From assembly GCA_025526915.1 (NCBI GenBank), contig JAHLKH010000051.1, forward strand, positions 62,001 through 126,000: DNA of 64,000 nt. The letters run 5' to 3'. Of the stretch, positions 22,389-32,520 are shown piece by piece. The notes under the pieces are model-generated. The model saw nothing but the letters and a program-made list of their open reading frames with translations, was not told where the DNA came from and searched no databases. This DNA comes from Entophlyctis helioformis (taxonomy: Eukaryota > Chytridiomycota > Chytridiomycetes > Chytridiales > Chytriomycetaceae). Numbering within the stretch: position 1 is the stretch's first letter; each line of letters starts with the position of its first letter. The position numbers were made by a program, and so were the translations under genes.

Positions 22389-24480
22389 ATGGCCGGTGGT
22401 GTCGTCAAGAAGGCTGCGCCGGCGGGAGCGGATGCTGCTCGCAAGATTGCCAAGCCCAAGACGGGTGCTGCTACGAGTGCTACCAGTGCTGCCGGTGCAG
22501 TTGAAGCGAAAAGCGTCAAGCGTGCTGCCAAGCCAGCGCCAGACGACGGCGACGACGACTTTGCCGACATGGCTGCGCTGGCGGCCGGCGAAGAGGAGAC
22601 CGAGACCGAGGGTGCGGTCGTGGATGCGGATGCCGACGATGGCGGCGACCTCAAGCTGAGCACAACGGCCACCTTTGAGTCGCTGGTACGCCTGCTTGTC
22701 TCGGCAGCCTCTCAGTCTGCTTGCTTGTCTGCTTGTCTGCCTGTTTGTGTGCACGCATTCGTGGCTGCTGCTGCTCACATTTGGACGACGGCTGCATCCA
22801 CAGGGCATCATTCCGCAGATCGTCGAGGCGTGCACAAAGCTTGGATTCAAGCGTCCCTCGGAGATCCAGCAGGCCTCTATTCCGGTTGCGCTCACTGGTG
22901 CGTGGCTTGCTCGCTTGCACATGGGCGATCGTGGACGCTGACGAGATTCGCAGGCCGTGACATCATTGGTCTGGCTCAGACGGGATCGGGCAAGACGGCT
23001 GCGTTTGCGATCCCCATCCTGCAGTCGCTGTTCGAGTCGCCGCAGCCGCTGTATGCCTGTGTCATGGCTCCAACAAGGTGCGTGCATTCCTGCGTCTTGG
23101 TTCCAGCGCATGAATGGCGATGCCGGTGTGCTTACAGGCGGTGCGATGGACAGAGAGCTGGCGTTCCAGATCGGCGAGCAGTTTGAGGCACTGGGATCCA
23201 CTATTGGCGTGCGGTGTGCGGTCATTGTCGGCGGCATGGACATGATGAGCCAGTCGATCGCGCTGTCCAAGAAGCCGCACATCATTGTGTGCACTCCTGG
23301 CCGTCTGGTAGACCATCTCGAAAACACCAAGGGCTTCAACCTCAAGAACCTCAAGTACCTGGTGTGTTTGTCTGTCTTTCGGCTTGCTGCTCGTCGCTCG
23401 TGCGGGAAGTGAGTGCATGGACTGACAGCATGCGGGCGGCAATGCGACATGGCAGGTTATGGACGAAGCCGACCGTCTGCTCGACCTGGATTTTGGACCC
23501 GAGATTGAAAAGGTTCTCAAGGTGATCCCGCGCGAGCGCAACACGTACCTCTTCTCGGCGACCATGACGACCAAGGTCGAGAAGCTGCAACGCGCATCGC
23601 TCGTCAACCCGGTCAAGCTGGAAGTCGCCACCAAGTACTCGACCGTTGACACGCTCCTCCAGTACTATCTCTTCTTCCCGTACAAGCAGAAGGAGACGTA
23701 CCTCACGTACCTGCTCAACGAGATGGCTGGCAATACGTGCATTGTGTTCACTCTCACGTGCGCGTCTGCCCAGAAGCTTGCCATTATGCTGCGCAACCTT
23801 GGCTTCCAGGCCGTATGTCTCCACGGCCAGATGACGCAGCCCAAGCGGCTCGGCGCGCTCGCCAAGTTCAAGAGCGGCGGCAACAACATCTTGATTGCGA
23901 CGGATGTTGCCAGTCGTGGTCTGGATATCCCAGGCGTGGATGTCGTGCTCAACTATGACGTGCCGCAGAGTTCCAAGGACTACATCCACCGTGTCGGACG
24001 GACGGCCCGCGCAGGCCGTGCCGGCAAGTCGATCACCCTCGTGACGCAGTAAGCTTGTCTATTTTAAGTCTGCCGCTATGTGGAGGGTTGAGGCTGACGC
24101 CGGCCGTGCTGAACAGGTACGATGTCGAGTGGTACCAGCGCATCGAGTATGCCATCCAGAAGAAGCTGGACGAGTACCCGCTCGCGCACGACAAGTCTGC
24201 TGTCCTCATGCTGCAGGAGCGCGTGGCAGAGGCTGTGCGGTTTGCACACATGCAGCTCAAGGAGGAGAACAACAAGCGGAAGCGCGGCCGTGACGGCGAC
24301 GATGGCGGCCGGTCAGCCAATGGCGGTGGTGGTGGCGGCGGTCGCGACCATGACGAGGAGTCGGCTGGCAAGCACCTGACCAAGAAGAAGCGTGGCGGTG
24401 GCTCGAGTGGCGGCGGCGATCGCGGCGGCAGCCGTGGTGGTCGTGGCGGTGGTGGTCGTGGCGGCGGCAAGAGACATTAA
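22389..24480 (+). CDS. DEAD-box RNA helicase DDX47/Rrp3, 18S rRNA maturation
   Basis: Exons 22389-22685, 22804-22897, 22954-23077, 23154-23361, 23456-24048 and 24117-24480 give 559 residues. The Q motif ([14 protein letters not shown]), Walker A (AQTGSGKT), [41 protein letters not shown] and [11 protein letters not shown] are all intact. Rrp3/DDX47 works in nucleolar processing of the 35S pre-rRNA towards 18S. The sequence after motif VI ([12 protein letters not shown]) and the overall layout fit this subfamily. The tail is unusual: a long Gly/Arg/Asp-rich region after residue 500 with RGG-type repeats ending GGGKRH. Together with LTV1 upstream on the same strand it forms a small-subunit biogenesis pair. 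Confidence 0.92.
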
Positions 24481-24534
24481 AGCATAACATGATAAAATGA
24501 AGAAGCCCTTTTATTTGCAAGAACGGCGCGGGTT

Positions 24535-25573
24535 TCACTTGTCCTCCTCGTAAGGCGGCAGCGTCATGTCCTGAAACTGCCACATGTAGAACGATCCCAG
24601 AGTGCGATACGGTTCCCAGATCTCTGCGTGTTTCTTGAGCACCGCGTCCTGGCAGAGAAAGCAGCAATCAGAAAGCTGAAAGCACCGCTGTCTGGCTTAA
24701 GCAATCATGGCCAGCAACACGTACACCAACGTTGTAGTCTTTGCCAGCAGCCTTGAGACCAAAGTGCTGGCACATGCCACGCCGCACGCCCAGATCGCCT
24801 GTAGGCAGCACATCCGGTCTCCGCAGCTGCATCATCAGAAACATGTCGACGGTCCACGGTCCGATGCCCTTGACGCTGCACAGCAGCGAGCGCAGATCGC
24901 CATCCGACAGCGTCGCCATCACATCCATCGAAATGGTGCCATCCGCGCATTTGGCAGCCAGGTCGCGAATGTACTCTGTCTGGCAGCTCCGCGCCGGTCA
25001 GTACGGCCAATCCATGGATACGAGTGCACACAGAGGCGGCCACACTTTGCGCGCTGATAAGCCCACCGACCGCAAGTCGTCCACCGAGCACGCCATGACT
25101 TGTGCAGGTGTCGGAAACGCCGCCGTGTCCGAATCCGCATCTGTGTCTGTGTCCGTGTCTGTACCGCAGAGCTTTGACACGAAGCGAGACATGATCGTCT
25201 GCGCAGCCTTGCCGTTGAGCTGCTGGAAGATGATGGCCCGTGCGAGGGACTTGAACGGGTCGATGGGCGGGAGTTGCGGAGGGAAGCTCCAGATGTGCGT
25301 CGGACAGTGCGCGATGATGTGGGCGAGTTTAGGATCGCGGGACGAGAGGTGGCTGAGTGCCGCTTTGTATTGCTGCTCGGTTGTGATGCTGGGCTGCTGC
25401 TGGTGGTGGTTCTGCTGCTGCTGGAGGGCTGGTGGTTGCCCTGCAGCTGTCTTGGCGGGCTTGGTGGGCTTGGTGGGCTTGGCTCGCTTGTCGGGCTTGG
25501 CGGGCTTGGCCACTGGGGCAGGCTCGGCTGCGTCTGCCTGCCGCTTCCGAGTCGCAGATCGAGTCACTCTCAT
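24535..25573 (-). CDS. DNA-3-methyladenine glycosylase, AlkA/Mag1-type (HhH-GPD)
   Basis: Exons 25573-25046, 24979-24725 and 24648-24535 give 298 residues. The enzyme removes alkylated purines to start base excision repair. The helix-hairpin-helix is SVKGIGPWTVDMFLMM and the catalytic Asp lies in PTGDLGVRRG; the preceding KSLARAIIFQQLNGKAAQTI and SVGLSARKTEYIRDLA are typical of the family. The N-terminus is Lys/Pro-rich with a Gln/His run, consistent with a nuclear protein with a disordered leader. The C-terminus (WEPYRTLGSFYMWQF) matches the usual end. Donors are GTGTGG and GTACGT; both junctions are in phase. Confidence 0.9.
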
Positions 25574-25738
25574 CTGGGTATTGCCGGCCAGCGCATCACG
25601 CCGAGGCCCAAGAGTCAGCAGCCCGCATGAACGGCTGGCGGGCGACGCACATCTGCGAGCATGCCACGCACACAAAGGTCGCCTGTTGGGTCGGTCGGCA
25701 AATCATCGACGTTGGGAATCACTGGATGGAATCCGTAT

Positions 25739-25756
25739 CACGTGATGTCACACGTG
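25739..25756. promoter_or_regulatory. two CACGTG E-boxes in a divergent promoter
   Basis: Two CACGTG palindromes at 25739-25744 and 25751-25756, 12 bp apart (about one helical turn), in the 239-bp space between the glycosylase and the membrane-protein gene. They are candidate bHLH factor sites; regulation is inferred only from sequence and spacing. Confidence 0.4.
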
Positions 25757-25812
25757 ACTCTGTGACAGGCAGACTCAAAATTTTGACATTCGAAACTTTC
25801 CAAACAGCAAAT

Positions 25813-26961
25813 ATGCGGCTCGTCGTTGCCGCAGTCCTCGCCACATGGGCCGCCGGTGCAAATGCACAGACGAACTCGGTCCGCGCTGCCATGGGCGTCG
25901 CCATCGACTGCTTCTCGCCCACGACGCTTAGCGTCCAGGCCGTCGTGGCAGCCAACTCGTACATCACCGTGCCAACGCCGCAAAACGCCTCAACCGCTTG
26001 CCCGCCTGGCATCGTCGACACGATCGCAAAGCGCCAGAACGACTCGGCGCATGTGTACTATTCGGAATGCAGCAGCAACAGCCTCGCCAGTGACTGCGAG
26101 TCCAAGTGCAAGAGCGCCCAACTGCTGTCGCCTTCTCCTGCGGCCAGCGGATGCACAGCTGCGCTGATGCTTGAATCAAACAGCAGCATTCTCGCAGCGT
26201 AAGTGCCGTTCGTGCTGTGCTGTGCAGATGCTTGGCTGGCTGGCTGATCAGGCGTGCTTGGCAGTCGAACCGAAATGTCCTTCGCCGATAACGGACCAAC
26301 CGAGTACCTGCAAGTCAACAGCCACAACGCAGGCGCTCGATGCACGGATGAGTCGCTGGCCCGCGTCTACCGATACCCAGTCTGGACAAACTGCACACTG
26401 CTGGGCAACACAGGCCTCTACATCAGGTCCATCTCGGATGCTCCCGGCATCAAGTACTCGCTGTACACCAACCAGTGGTGTACTGGGATCTTACCGGGAT
26501 TTCTTCAACTGCAGTCAGTGTCATCGTATGAGCTACGCGAGTGTCGACCAGTATCCAGCTTGAGCACAGCTTTCGAATACGTGGATGGCGGCAGGTTCAC
26601 CAAGGCAGCCGGACTCTTGGGCCAAGGCGTCAACCGGCGCAACGATCCACCGGCAAACAACCCGTCGATGCTCATCATCGCGTCAGTCACTGTCGCAGCA
26701 GCAGCTCTACTTTGTGCGATTGTGCTGTGGGCGATGACTTCCAAGAAGAACGGAACAAGAGATGCCGAGCAGCACGAACTGGATGTCTCATTGCGAGCGA
26801 GGAACGACCACGTCACAGCGCCACTGCCGTTGTATGATGACATGCCGCCGACCTACACAGAGATCGATACAGCAAGCTATCCTGTTGACACACCAGCAGC
26901 CACAGCACCAGACGGCACTCTTGCCGATGTCTCTGCTCCGCCTCTCTCTACTTCACACTGA
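25813..26961 (+). CDS. secreted-type single-pass membrane protein with PPxY motif, unknown
   Basis: Exons 25813-26198 and 26265-26961 give 360 residues. A signal peptide (MRLVVAAVLATWAAGANAQ) is followed by a Cys-rich ectodomain with several N-glycosylation sequons. One membrane segment (LIIASVTVAAAALLCAIVLWA, about residues 260-280) and a cytoplasmic tail of roughly 80 residues follow. The tail has MPPTYTE, a PPxY motif of the kind bound by WW domains of Rsp5/Nedd4 ubiquitin ligases. I do not recognise the family. The last ~28 codons are also present, inverted, at 51.68-51.77 kb because the gene end lies within a segmental duplication. Confidence 0.75.
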
Positions 26962-27113
26962 TCTATCCAGCACCCTCTCCCAATACACATTGCAGCATGA
27001 GCATTCCACTCGCCATGTTGCCCGTCTTGCCTGTGCGTGCTCTCATGTCCACATTCAGTGATGCCAGTGGCACTGCGTGTCTTGGCGAGTCACGATCATT
27101 GTCTCTTGCACAC

Positions 27114-28339
27114 TTTTTTTTTAGGTGATGCCAAAGTTCATTCCAAGAAGATTCCCAGTCCCCAAGACACTAGATGCCATACCCTTTCGAGCTTAAGGCC
27201 GTGCGTAGATCCCTCAGTTATGTCATCCCCCTGGTCCGACACGTCCATGGTGATGTATCCATAAAGTACGCTGGAACACACCATGGGCAGCCTGAAGAAA
27301 TGCGCACATTCGCGAGGCGAGTGGACGCACGTCTCCAGGTGCATTGACTTGTTGCTGGTCACCACAGAGCCAAGACTCTGTAATGTCCGCAACACCGGAT
27401 AGAACTCCTCCGCCGAGGAGCGTTATGTACACTTGGTCGATTCTTGTAGATACTCGGATGGTCCTAAACGTAGCCAGAAGATCGTCGTCATAGCCGAGCG
27501 CGGCGAGAGCGGCGGGATCGTTGGATTCGGGGAGCTTGTGTTCGATGGCTTCCGAGATCTGGGCAATGAATGGGGCGAGGTTGGCGTCGTCGCGTTGGAT
27601 GGCGAGGCCGGTGCAGCTGACGACAAAGTGAGCCCACTCGTGCGTGCCGTTCAGGCTCTGGTTGCAGAGGATGCAGTAGCCGTCGGTGAAGGGGTGGCTG
27701 GCGGCGAGGAGGTTGAGGCGGAGGGCGAACTTGAGCGTCCACAGGCCGTCGATCCGGGCAAGCAGCAGAGTGCGGACGCCATCGGCCAGGTCGTAGCCGA
27801 AGCAAGGGGAGTTGGCAAAACTGATGTCTGTGAGCTGGCGGGCGAAGAAGGCGGTGGCGAAGGCGGACTTGGGGGAGAGCAGGCTGGTACGGGCAATACG
27901 GAGGTTGGTGCGGTCGAGGATGGAGAAGGAGGGGAGGGGGTCGTTACGGGCAACAGGAGGAGCAATGTCGGAGAGGTTGAGACGGTTGAACAGGAGGCGA
28001 GAAACACGAGTCCAGTAATGGCGACGGGCGGTGAATTTGGTGTTGTGGTGCTGGGAGAGGAGGGCGAGCGGGGTGCGGAGCGAGCGGGCCTTGCGGGACA
28101 GACGGAGACGAGCATCGACGGCGCGGGCATCGACACTGAAGACGCTTGTTTCGATGAGCAGCGGGGCGACGGGAACCGAGCGAGGAGCCTTGCAGATCAG
28201 ACGGACGCCGTTGTTGATGATGGTTTGCAGCGGGTTGAGGAGCGTGCGCTTGGAGCCGACAGCCTCGAGGCCGTAGCCGGCGACGCCGAGGGCCGATGCC
28301 TTGAAGACACGCAGCCGGACGTGGATGGGCACGTACACA
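27114..28339 (-). mobile_element. 5'-truncated LINE (non-LTR retrotransposon) fragment
   Basis: The minus strand holds one open frame ending at 27223. It resembles the part of a LINE ORF2 downstream of the reverse transcriptase fingers: a thumb-like segment NPLQTIINNGVRLICKAPRS, then a long helical region, and a C-terminal zinc-knuckle-like CILCNQSLNGTHEWAHFVVSC. About 110 bp of 3' untranslated sequence and a run of nine A (plus-strand T at 27114-27122) close it. The catalytic domains are missing, as in a 5'-truncated insertion. Both ends are defined by comparison with the inverted copy at 51.4-51.6 kb, which lacks it. About 33 bp of target are absent at the junction, so a target-site deletion is likely. 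No start codon of its own is expected. Confidence 0.78.
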
Positions 28340-28410
28340 GACAGACCCGGGAATTCGGATCCAGACAGTGGACAGCCAAAAAAGGCAACAGGCAAAACGG
28401 GCAAAAGGTG

Positions 28411-28481
28411 TGCGCCAGCCCGGAATTGAACCGGGGGCTCATCGATGGCAACGATGAATTTTACCACTAAACCACTGGCGC
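28411..28481 (-). tRNA. tRNA-Gly (GCC anticodon)
   Basis: 71 nt with a full cloverleaf: acceptor GCGCCAG/CTGGCGC, D-arm with AGTGGTA, anticodon stem CATCG/CGATG around loop TTGCCAT (anticodon GCC), and T-arm CCCGG-TTCAATT-CCGGG, then discriminator A. No intron. T-rich runs follow its 3' end and could be the Pol III terminator. It is identical to the copy at 51358-51428. Its 5' end lies 16 bp from the Ty3 element. Confidence 0.95.
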
Positions 28482-28497
28482 TGCCCTTTTGGTGACC

Positions 28498-28754
28498 TGT
28501 AGCGGGCCAAGTCTGTTCAGTCGGTCAGATACGCTTAGAGCCGACTGCACGCAGGGCAAGGCACGCTTTAAGTACGCGGCCTAACACACTCGACATGAGG
28601 CAACAGCCCGAAACAACTTGTGGCGTCTAGGCGCGCCCCAACTGTGGGTTGCGCCCCTCGGCCGAATGGCCGAGTCTCATGTCCAATCCTGAGACATCGA
28701 GAGGCGCATCCCCCTGGAGGCGATCCACCGAGCTAGGCGGCTGAGCCCGTAACA
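28498..28754 (-). repeat. Ty3-type 3' LTR
   Basis: 257 bp, TG...CA ends, one mismatch to the other LTR. The pol frame runs into this LTR and stops at 28627-28629, so about the last 40 residues of Pol are LTR-encoded. Confidence 0.95.
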
Positions 28755-31700
28755 TTCCTCCCTTCCTAGAGGACGTCACGTCCACGGACGACAAGGCCGG
28801 GCGAGCGCGTTGCACGATGGGAACGCCGCGCGTGTCGCGCTGAATGCCAGTAACGGCAGGTGCTGGTGCCGCGATGCGTGGCGGAGCGGCCGCTGCTGCT
28901 GGAACCGGCGTGAGCGGCTGATTGGACGCTCCTCCGTAGAACACGTCCGTCTGCGGGCTGTAGTAGGGGGCGAGGTGGTCGCCATTGACGAGATTCTCGA
29001 GCATGGATCCGTTGGTGCGCATCAATCGGTACGTGTCGTTGGGCCCGACCTCCTGCACAATGTATGGCCCGGTCCACGAGAGCTCAAACTTGGTCTTGTC
29101 GTGATGCTTCTGCTTGACGTACTCGCCCACGACAAACCGATCTGCTTGCACCGTGTGCGTCGTGTTGTAGCGCTCCTCCATGCGTTTGGCCTGAGCCTGC
29201 GATCGTACGTACGCGGCCTGGCGTGCAAGACCGACCTCATCGAGACCGCGGGCGGTCCAGGCGGCCATGTCCTGCCAGTCCTTGGGATCGTACTCATGCG
29301 GCAGGCTGTCATCTCCGAGTAGGCGCGGCTCGACTCCAAACAGCAGGTAGAATGGCGAGTAGCCCGTGACCTCATGGCGCCGCGTGCGCAGCGCGAGCAG
29401 CGCCTGCGGCACGTACTTGTCCCAGCGCTCGGGTGATCCGGCGCACAGCTTGGTGAGAATGGCGTTCAGCGACCGGTGCATGCGCTCGACGGCTCCATTC
29501 GTGCGCGGATGGTACGGCGTCGACGGCAGGTGGTTGGTCGCTTGCAGCTTGAGATACTCGCGCAGGCCGTCGTTGGTGAACACGTTCGCGCGATCCGTGA
29601 TAATCTCGCGTGGTGCACCAAACTGGCACAGGATCTCCTCGTAGATGAACTTGGCGGCGGTCGTGGCGTCGCGGTTGGGATACGCCTTGGCCACCACCCA
29701 GCGTGTGGCGTAGTCGATCGCGGTGAACAGCTGCGTGTTGCCGTCGGCCGTCGCAGGCAGATCCTGCACAATATCCACCCCCCACCTCTCAAAGGGCAGC
29801 GCGGCGGGCTCGAGCGGGTGCAGCGGGTTGCGAACCGGCGGCGCTGGCGTCTCGTGCAGCTGACAGACCGAGCAGCGGCGCACAAACTCGATCAGCTCAG
29901 CCTCCATGTTGGGCCACCAGTAGCGCGTCTGCAGCACGCCATACAGCGAGGCGGCTCCCATGTGGCCGAGCGTGCGGTGGAACTTGTCCATGATGGTGTC
30001 GCGCTCCGTAGACACAATGAATGGCACCACAAACTCCTTGCCGTTGACCGTGACTCGTCGCTGCAGAGTGTCGTCGCGCAGCACAAACAGGCGGTTCTGC
30101 TGCGAGATCAGAGCAGTGTAGCGCGGTGACAGACCGGGCGGCACCGTGTTGTTGAGCTTGAACTGGATCGCGTGCATCGGCCAATCACGCTCTGGATCCA
30201 GCTGTGGCGGTGCGGCTGGTGCGGCTGGTGCGGCTTCCAATAGATGCAGCTGAACAGCGTCTGCTCGAATGCCATACGGGTCAGCATCGATGATTGGAAC
30301 CGCTGGCTCGGGCAGATCGGTGCGGCGGGACGGCGCGTCTGCAGGCTGCCACTTGCCAGGCGTGTACTCCAGTGACGGCCCATAATGATCAAACTCCAGC
30401 TGCCAACCCCACTGCCGTGGCCCAGGTCGATCCAACCCCTTCAGCCACGTCAGCGGCTGGTGATCCGTGTGCACAATCGTGCGGACGCCATCCACATAGC
30501 AACGCCAAGTGCGCAGCGCATGAATCACAGCCATCGCCTCGCGATCGGTCGCCGAGTAGTTGCGTTCCGCCGGCGACAGCTTGTGCGACAAGAACGCGAT
30601 CGGCTGGTGGCCCTTGCCGTGATCCTGCGAGAGCACGCCGCCGACGGCGTCCTGGCTGGCGTCCGTCCAGATGTGCATCGGCTTGGAAAAGTCCGGCGCG
30701 GCGCAGACGGGCGCCGAGACGAGCGCGTCCTTGAGCGCCTGGAACGCCGCCATCTCGTCCGGGCCCATGGCAAACGGCACGTCCTTGCGCGTAAGGCGGT
30801 TGAGCGGGATGGCGATGCGGCCGTAGTCGCGGACAAAGCGGCGATAGTAGTTGCAAAGCCCCATGAACGACTGCAACTGTACCAACTCCTTAGGCACTGG
30901 CCAGCTGGCAATCGCCTCCAGCTTGCGCGGATCCGGCCGAATGCCCGCGGCCGAGACCAGGTGGCCGCAGTATTCGACTTCGTCGAGGCCGAACCGACAC
31001 TTCTTGGCGTTGGCGACCAGCCCGTACTTGGCCAGCCGCTCAAAGATCAGTCGAACGCGCTCCTGCAGCTGTTGGTCATCAGGCGCGTACACAAGGATGT
31101 CATCAAGATAGACGACACAAATGCTATCGACCAAACCCTCCAGCACACGATTCATCATGCGCTGGTAGGTGGCCGGCGCATTTCTCAGCCCAAATGGCAT
31201 AGCCAAGTACTCAAACTGTCCATACCGCGTGTTGAATGCAGTGTATTGGACTGAGTCTTCAGCCATGGGCACCTGCTGGTAGCCAGACTGCATGTCCAGC
31301 ACCGCAAAGCGCCGCATGCCATACAACCGATCCAGGTTGTCATCAATGCGCGGCAAACCCGTCGCATCGGCTTTGGTCTGCTGGTTCAGTGCGCGATAAT
31401 CCACGCACATCCGCAGCGTGCCGTCCTTCTTTTTGACAAAGAGGATCGGCAGCGACCATGGGCTGCTGCTGGGGCGGATGACGCCAGCCTCCAGCAGCGC
31501 GATCAGCTGCTTGCGCACCTCATCGAGCTCTCGCGGGCTCATGCGGTACGCCTGCCGCTTGACCGGCGTGCTGTCCAACAGCTCAATCCGGTGCATGCCA
31601 TGCTCACCCAGCTGTGCAAGCTCTTTAGAAATTTTGAGCTTGCTACCAGCGGGCGGGAGGACGCCAGGGAACTCCCTGCGCAAGGTCTCGACCCACTCGG

Positions 31701-32520
31701 GGAACGATCCATCCTCCTCCGGAGTGGCGGCGAGCTCGAACAGGCTGACAGCCCACTCGATCTCGCCGCGCTTGTTGGCCCGCTTGAACTGATCATACGA
31801 CATCAGTTCAACGGCGCTGGCGGCGAGCGACGCAGGCGGCGAGCTGGCCTTGGCGTCAGCCATGGCGACTGGTCCACGCGGCGTGTTGGCACACAGTTGC
31901 CCGTCACGCCCGAACCGCCACTCGGCCCGGACCGCCTCGAGCCACGGCAGGCCCAGCACCAAGTCGTGGTGCTCGTCGATGGGTGCCACGAATGCATCCA
32001 GCCAACCCAGCGACTGACCGTCGGGCGTCTGCAGCTCAAACACGCACGCCTTGGACAGCGTGATGTCGTCCGAGCCGTCGCCAAGGCGTAGCGGTACGCC
32101 GCGTGGCAGCTGGTGTGTCTCGACCAGACCCTTGGCGACCAGCTGCTGGTACAGACGCAGACCGACGAAGTTGGCACCAGCGCCCGAGTCGCCCAATGCT
32201 GTGGCAGATACAGATCCGATGGCCACCGAGAATCGACGGAGCGGGCGAGCCGATGGCGCGAAATCCAGCTTGAAAAACGACGCGCCAGATCTGCCCGCCA
32301 CCACATCGGCGAATGAGCGCTTGGGCATGGGCATTGGCGGAGCAGGCGGGGCGGGCGGAGCAGGCGTCACAGGCTCCGCAGCAGGCACGGGTGGTGCAGG
32401 CAGCACCGGCGGGGCAGGCTCCATGGCGGGAGGGCTGCTAGATGGAGGTACCGGACGTGGCGATGGCTGTGTAGGAAGACTGCTTTCATTCCGTACCAGC
32501 TCATCACCACGCCGGCACCG
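28627..32520 (-). CDS. pol: Ty3-type Pol polyprotein: protease, reverse transcriptase, RNase H, integrase
   Basis: The frame is open from just after the Gag stop (32520) to 28627; the first ATG is at 32424 (1265 residues from there). Protease carries the variant active site DSGAGANF (DSG, not the usual DTG). RT has VVYLDDILVY. RNase H shows HIWTDAS, DREAMAVIHAL and HTDHQPLTWL. Integrase has the HHCC zinc-binding region (HRTLGHMG to CSVCQL) and the D-D-E core (VDIVQDLP, ITDRANVF, NGAVERMHRS), with a GPY/F-like WTGPYIVQEV near the end. No chromodomain. Pol is in the same frame as Gag, one UGA apart, so translation by readthrough is the simplest model; a mutated single ORF is the alternative. 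No internal stop or frame break is seen. Confidence 0.92.
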   Translation of the reverse strand, partial: RCRRGDELVRNESSLPTQPSPRPVPPSSSPPAMEPAPPVLPAPPVPAAEPVTPAPPAPPAPPMPMPKRSFADVVAGRSGASFFKLDFAPSARPLRRFSVAIGSVSATALGDSGAGANFVGLRLYQQLVAKGLVETHQLPRGVPLRLGDGSDDITLSKACVFELQTPDGQSLGWLDAFVAPIDEHHDLVLGLPWLEAVRAEWRFGRDGQLCANTPRGPVAMADAKASSPPASLAASAVELMSYDQFKRANKRGEIEWAVSLFELAATPEEDGSFPEWVETLRREFPGVLPPAGSKLKISKELAQLGEHGMHRIELLDSTPVKRQAYRMSPRELDEVRKQLIALLEAGVIRPSSSPWSLPILFVKKKDGTLRMCVDYRALNQQTKADATGLPRIDDNLDRLYGMRRFAVLDMQSGYQQVPMAEDSVQYTAFNTRYGQFEYLAMPFGLRNAPATYQRMMNRVLEGLVDSICVVYLDDILVYAPDDQQLQERVRLIFERLAKYGLVANAKKCRFGLDEVEYCGHLVSAAGIRPDPRKLEAIASWPVPKELVQLQSFMGLCNYYRRFVRDYGRIAIPLNRLTRKDVPFAMGPDEMAAFQALKDALVSAPVCAAPDFSKPMHIWTDASQDAVGGVLSQDHGKGHQPIAFLSHKLSPAERNYSATDREAMAVIHALRTWRCYVDGVRTIVHTDHQPLTWLKGLDRPGPRQWGWQLEFDHYGPSLEYTPGKWQPADAPSRRTDLPEPAVPIIDADPYGIRADAVQLHLLEAAPAAPAAPPQLDPERDWPMHAIQFKLNNTVPPGLSPRYTALISQQNRLFVLRDDTLQRRVTVNGKEFVVPFIVSTERDTIMDKFHRTLGHMGAASLYGVLQTRYWWPNMEAELIEFVRRCSVCQLHETPAPPVRNPLHPLEPAALPFERWGVDIVQDLPATADGNTQLFTAIDYATRWVVAKAYPNRDATTAAKFIYEEILCQFGAPREIITDRANVFTNDGLREYLKLQATNHLPSTPYHPRTNGAVERMHRSLNAILTKLCAGSPERWDKYVPQALLALRTRRHEVTGYSPFYLLFGVEPRLLGDDSLPHEYDPKDWQDMAAWTARGLDEVGLARQAAYVRSQAQAKRMEERYNTTHTVQADRFVVGEYVKQKHHDKTKFELSWTGPYIVQEVGPNDTYRLMRTNGSMLENLVNGDHLAPYYSPQTDVFYGGASNQPLTPVPAAAAAPPRIAAPAPAVTGIQRDTRGVPIVQRARPALSSVDVTSSRKGGMLRAQPPSSVDRLQGDAPLDVSGLDMRLGHSAEGRNPQLGRA
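28755..28768 (-). other. polypurine tract
   Basis: On the element strand the sequence AGGAAGGGAGGAA lies directly before the 3' LTR, as expected for plus-strand priming. Confidence 0.85.

Noticed and set aside
27433..28470. 345-codon plus-strand frame at the LINE
   Set aside because: Antisense to the LINE reading frame and ends within the tRNA gene; no protein features.
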